NCBI RefSeq assembly: GCF_003751605.1
Contig: NZ_RJVJ01000001.1
Location: forward strand, 3,224,001-3,288,000
Direction of reading: 5' to 3'
Origin: Kitasatospora cineracea
Lineage (GTDB): Bacteria > Actinomycetota > Actinomycetes > Streptomycetales > Streptomycetaceae
Length of the DNA: 64,000 nucleotides
In this document: one piece after another, positions 63,153 through 64,000 of the stretch
Numbering within the stretch: the stretch's first letter is position 1
How the letters are laid out: each line of letters starts with the position of its first letter
Position numbers and translations under genes: made by a program
The notes under the pieces: generated by a model
The model's input: only the letters and a program-made list of their open reading frames with translations
Told to the model about the DNA's origin: nothing
The model's database searches: none

Positions 63153-64000
63153 CCATCCTCAACGAGCCCGCCGCGGCCGGTGGGGGAGCCGGGGCCGTCA
63201 CCTCGGGGACTCCGCGGGTGCGCAAGCCGGGCAACGCGATCATCAAGTGGCTCACCACCACCGACCACAAGACGATCGGCACGATGTACCTGGCGACCTC
63301 GTTCGCCTTCTTCCTGATCGGTGGCGTGCTCGCCCTGGTCATGCGTGCCGAGCTGGCCCGCCCGGGCACCCAGATCCTGTCGAACGAGCAGTTCAACCAG
63401 GCGTTCACCATGCATGGCACGATCATGCTGCTGATGTTCGCCACCCCGCTGTTCGCGGGCTTCGCCAACTGGATCATGCCGCTCCAGATCGGCGCCCCCG
63501 ACGTCGCCTTCCCGCGACTGAACATGTTCGCCTACTGGCTGTACCTGTTCGGCTCGATCATCGCGGTGGCGGGCTTCCTGACCCCGCAGGGCGCGGCCGA
63601 CTTCGGCTGGTTCGCCTACTCGCCGCTGTCCGACGCGGTCCGCTCGCCGGGCATCGGCGCCGACATGTGGATCATGGGTCTGGCCTTCTCCGGCTTCGGC
63701 ACCATCCTCGGCGCGGTCAACTTCATCACCACGATCATCTGCATGCGCGCGCCCGGCATGACGATGTTCCGGATGTCGATCTTCGTCTGGAACGTCCTGC
63801 TGACCGCCGTGCTGGTCCTGCTGGCCTTCCCGGTCCTCGCGGCCGCGCTGTTCGCCCTGGAGGCGGACCGGAAGTTCGGGGCGCACGTCTTCGACCCGTC
63901 GAACGGTGGAGCGCTGCTCTGGCAGCACCTGTTCTGGTTCTTCGGCCACCCCGAGGTGTACATCATCGCGCTGCCGTTCTTCGGCATCGTCTCCGAGATC
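63149..64000 (+). CDS. ctaD: cytochrome c oxidase subunit I, C-terminus outside window
   Basis: The first 284 residues of the haem-copper subunit. GTG 63149 overlaps the ctaC stop (GTGA), so translation is probably coupled. Visible marks include [11 protein letters not shown], the haem-a ligand region [20 protein letters not shown], and H-P-E-V-Y-I with the Cu-B His and the His-Tyr cross-link Tyr. The frame is open to the end of the window. Confidence 0.96.
   Translation, partial: MTILNEPAAAGGGAGAVTSGTPRVRKPGNAIIKWLTTTDHKTIGTMYLATSFAFFLIGGVLALVMRAELARPGTQILSNEQFNQAFTMHGTIMLLMFATPLFAGFANWIMPLQIGAPDVAFPRLNMFAYWLYLFGSIIAVAGFLTPQGAADFGWFAYSPLSDAVRSPGIGADMWIMGLAFSGFGTILGAVNFITTIICMRAPGMTMFRMSIFVWNVLLTAVLVLLAFPVLAAALFALEADRKFGAHVFDPSNGGALLWQHLFWFFGHPEVYIIALPFFGIVSEI

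Overview
The window is very high-GC DNA with Streptomyces-type coding: GTG, TTG and ATG starts, strong G/C at third codon positions and GC-hairpin terminators. From about 25.2 kb onward the gene order is one I recall from the Streptomyces coelicolor core chromosome, roughly the glnA-to-ctaD interval. The source is therefore a Streptomyces or a close relative such as Kitasatospora. The genus is inferred; no rRNA or tRNA gene is present to confirm it.

Region A (1 to about 18.7 kb) looks like the cargo and transfer part of a mobile element whose left end lies outside the window. It holds small genes mostly of unknown function (including a DUF2958 and a DUF932 protein), a DUF2637 membrane/DNA-binding protein, two adjacent PP-loop (PAPS-reductase-like) ATPases, a repeat-containing multi-HTH protein, and a 1674-aa MobF-type relaxase/helicase facing a small divergent gene, with a candidate transfer origin between them. 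Three genes start behind nearly the same promoter. In each, the predicted transcript begins directly with a hairpin whose loop reads AGGGCAA. A fourth hairpin, with changed but still paired stems, precedes the DUF2637 gene.

Region B (18.7 to about 25.2 kb) is a patchwork of defence- or toxin-like genes: a nuclease-like domain fused to a probable beta-propeller, a small acidic protein, a Fic protein, an HNH endonuclease broken by a frameshift, a truncated gene, an uncharacterised protein, and a degenerate tyrosine-recombinase-like fragment. It is followed by about 640 bp with no convincing gene, which may mark the right edge of the element.

Region C (25.2 to 64 kb) is housekeeping chromosome: glnA with a textbook GlnR operator, RDD and DUF4191 proteins, lipA/lipB, a PucR regulator with an MHS transporter and 3-hydroxybutyrate dehydrogenase, E2 and lipoamide dehydrogenase, pepA, cobalamin genes cobU-cobT-cobS, pspA and its partner, nadA, an Lrp regulator with a PLP decarboxylase, an A-type Fe-S carrier, a PfkB kinase, a cysteine desulfurase-TusA fusion, and ctaC-ctaD (ctaD runs off the window). 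lipA and lipB supply the lipoyl cofactor used by the E2 protein. nadA and LipA are Fe-S enzymes, and the A-type carrier and NifS-like protein are in the same interval.

Three genes (HNH, E2, cobS) are each broken by a shift that one extra G or C in a GC run would repair. This suggests either a shared kind of sequence error or genuine loss of three genes; the raw reads would decide.
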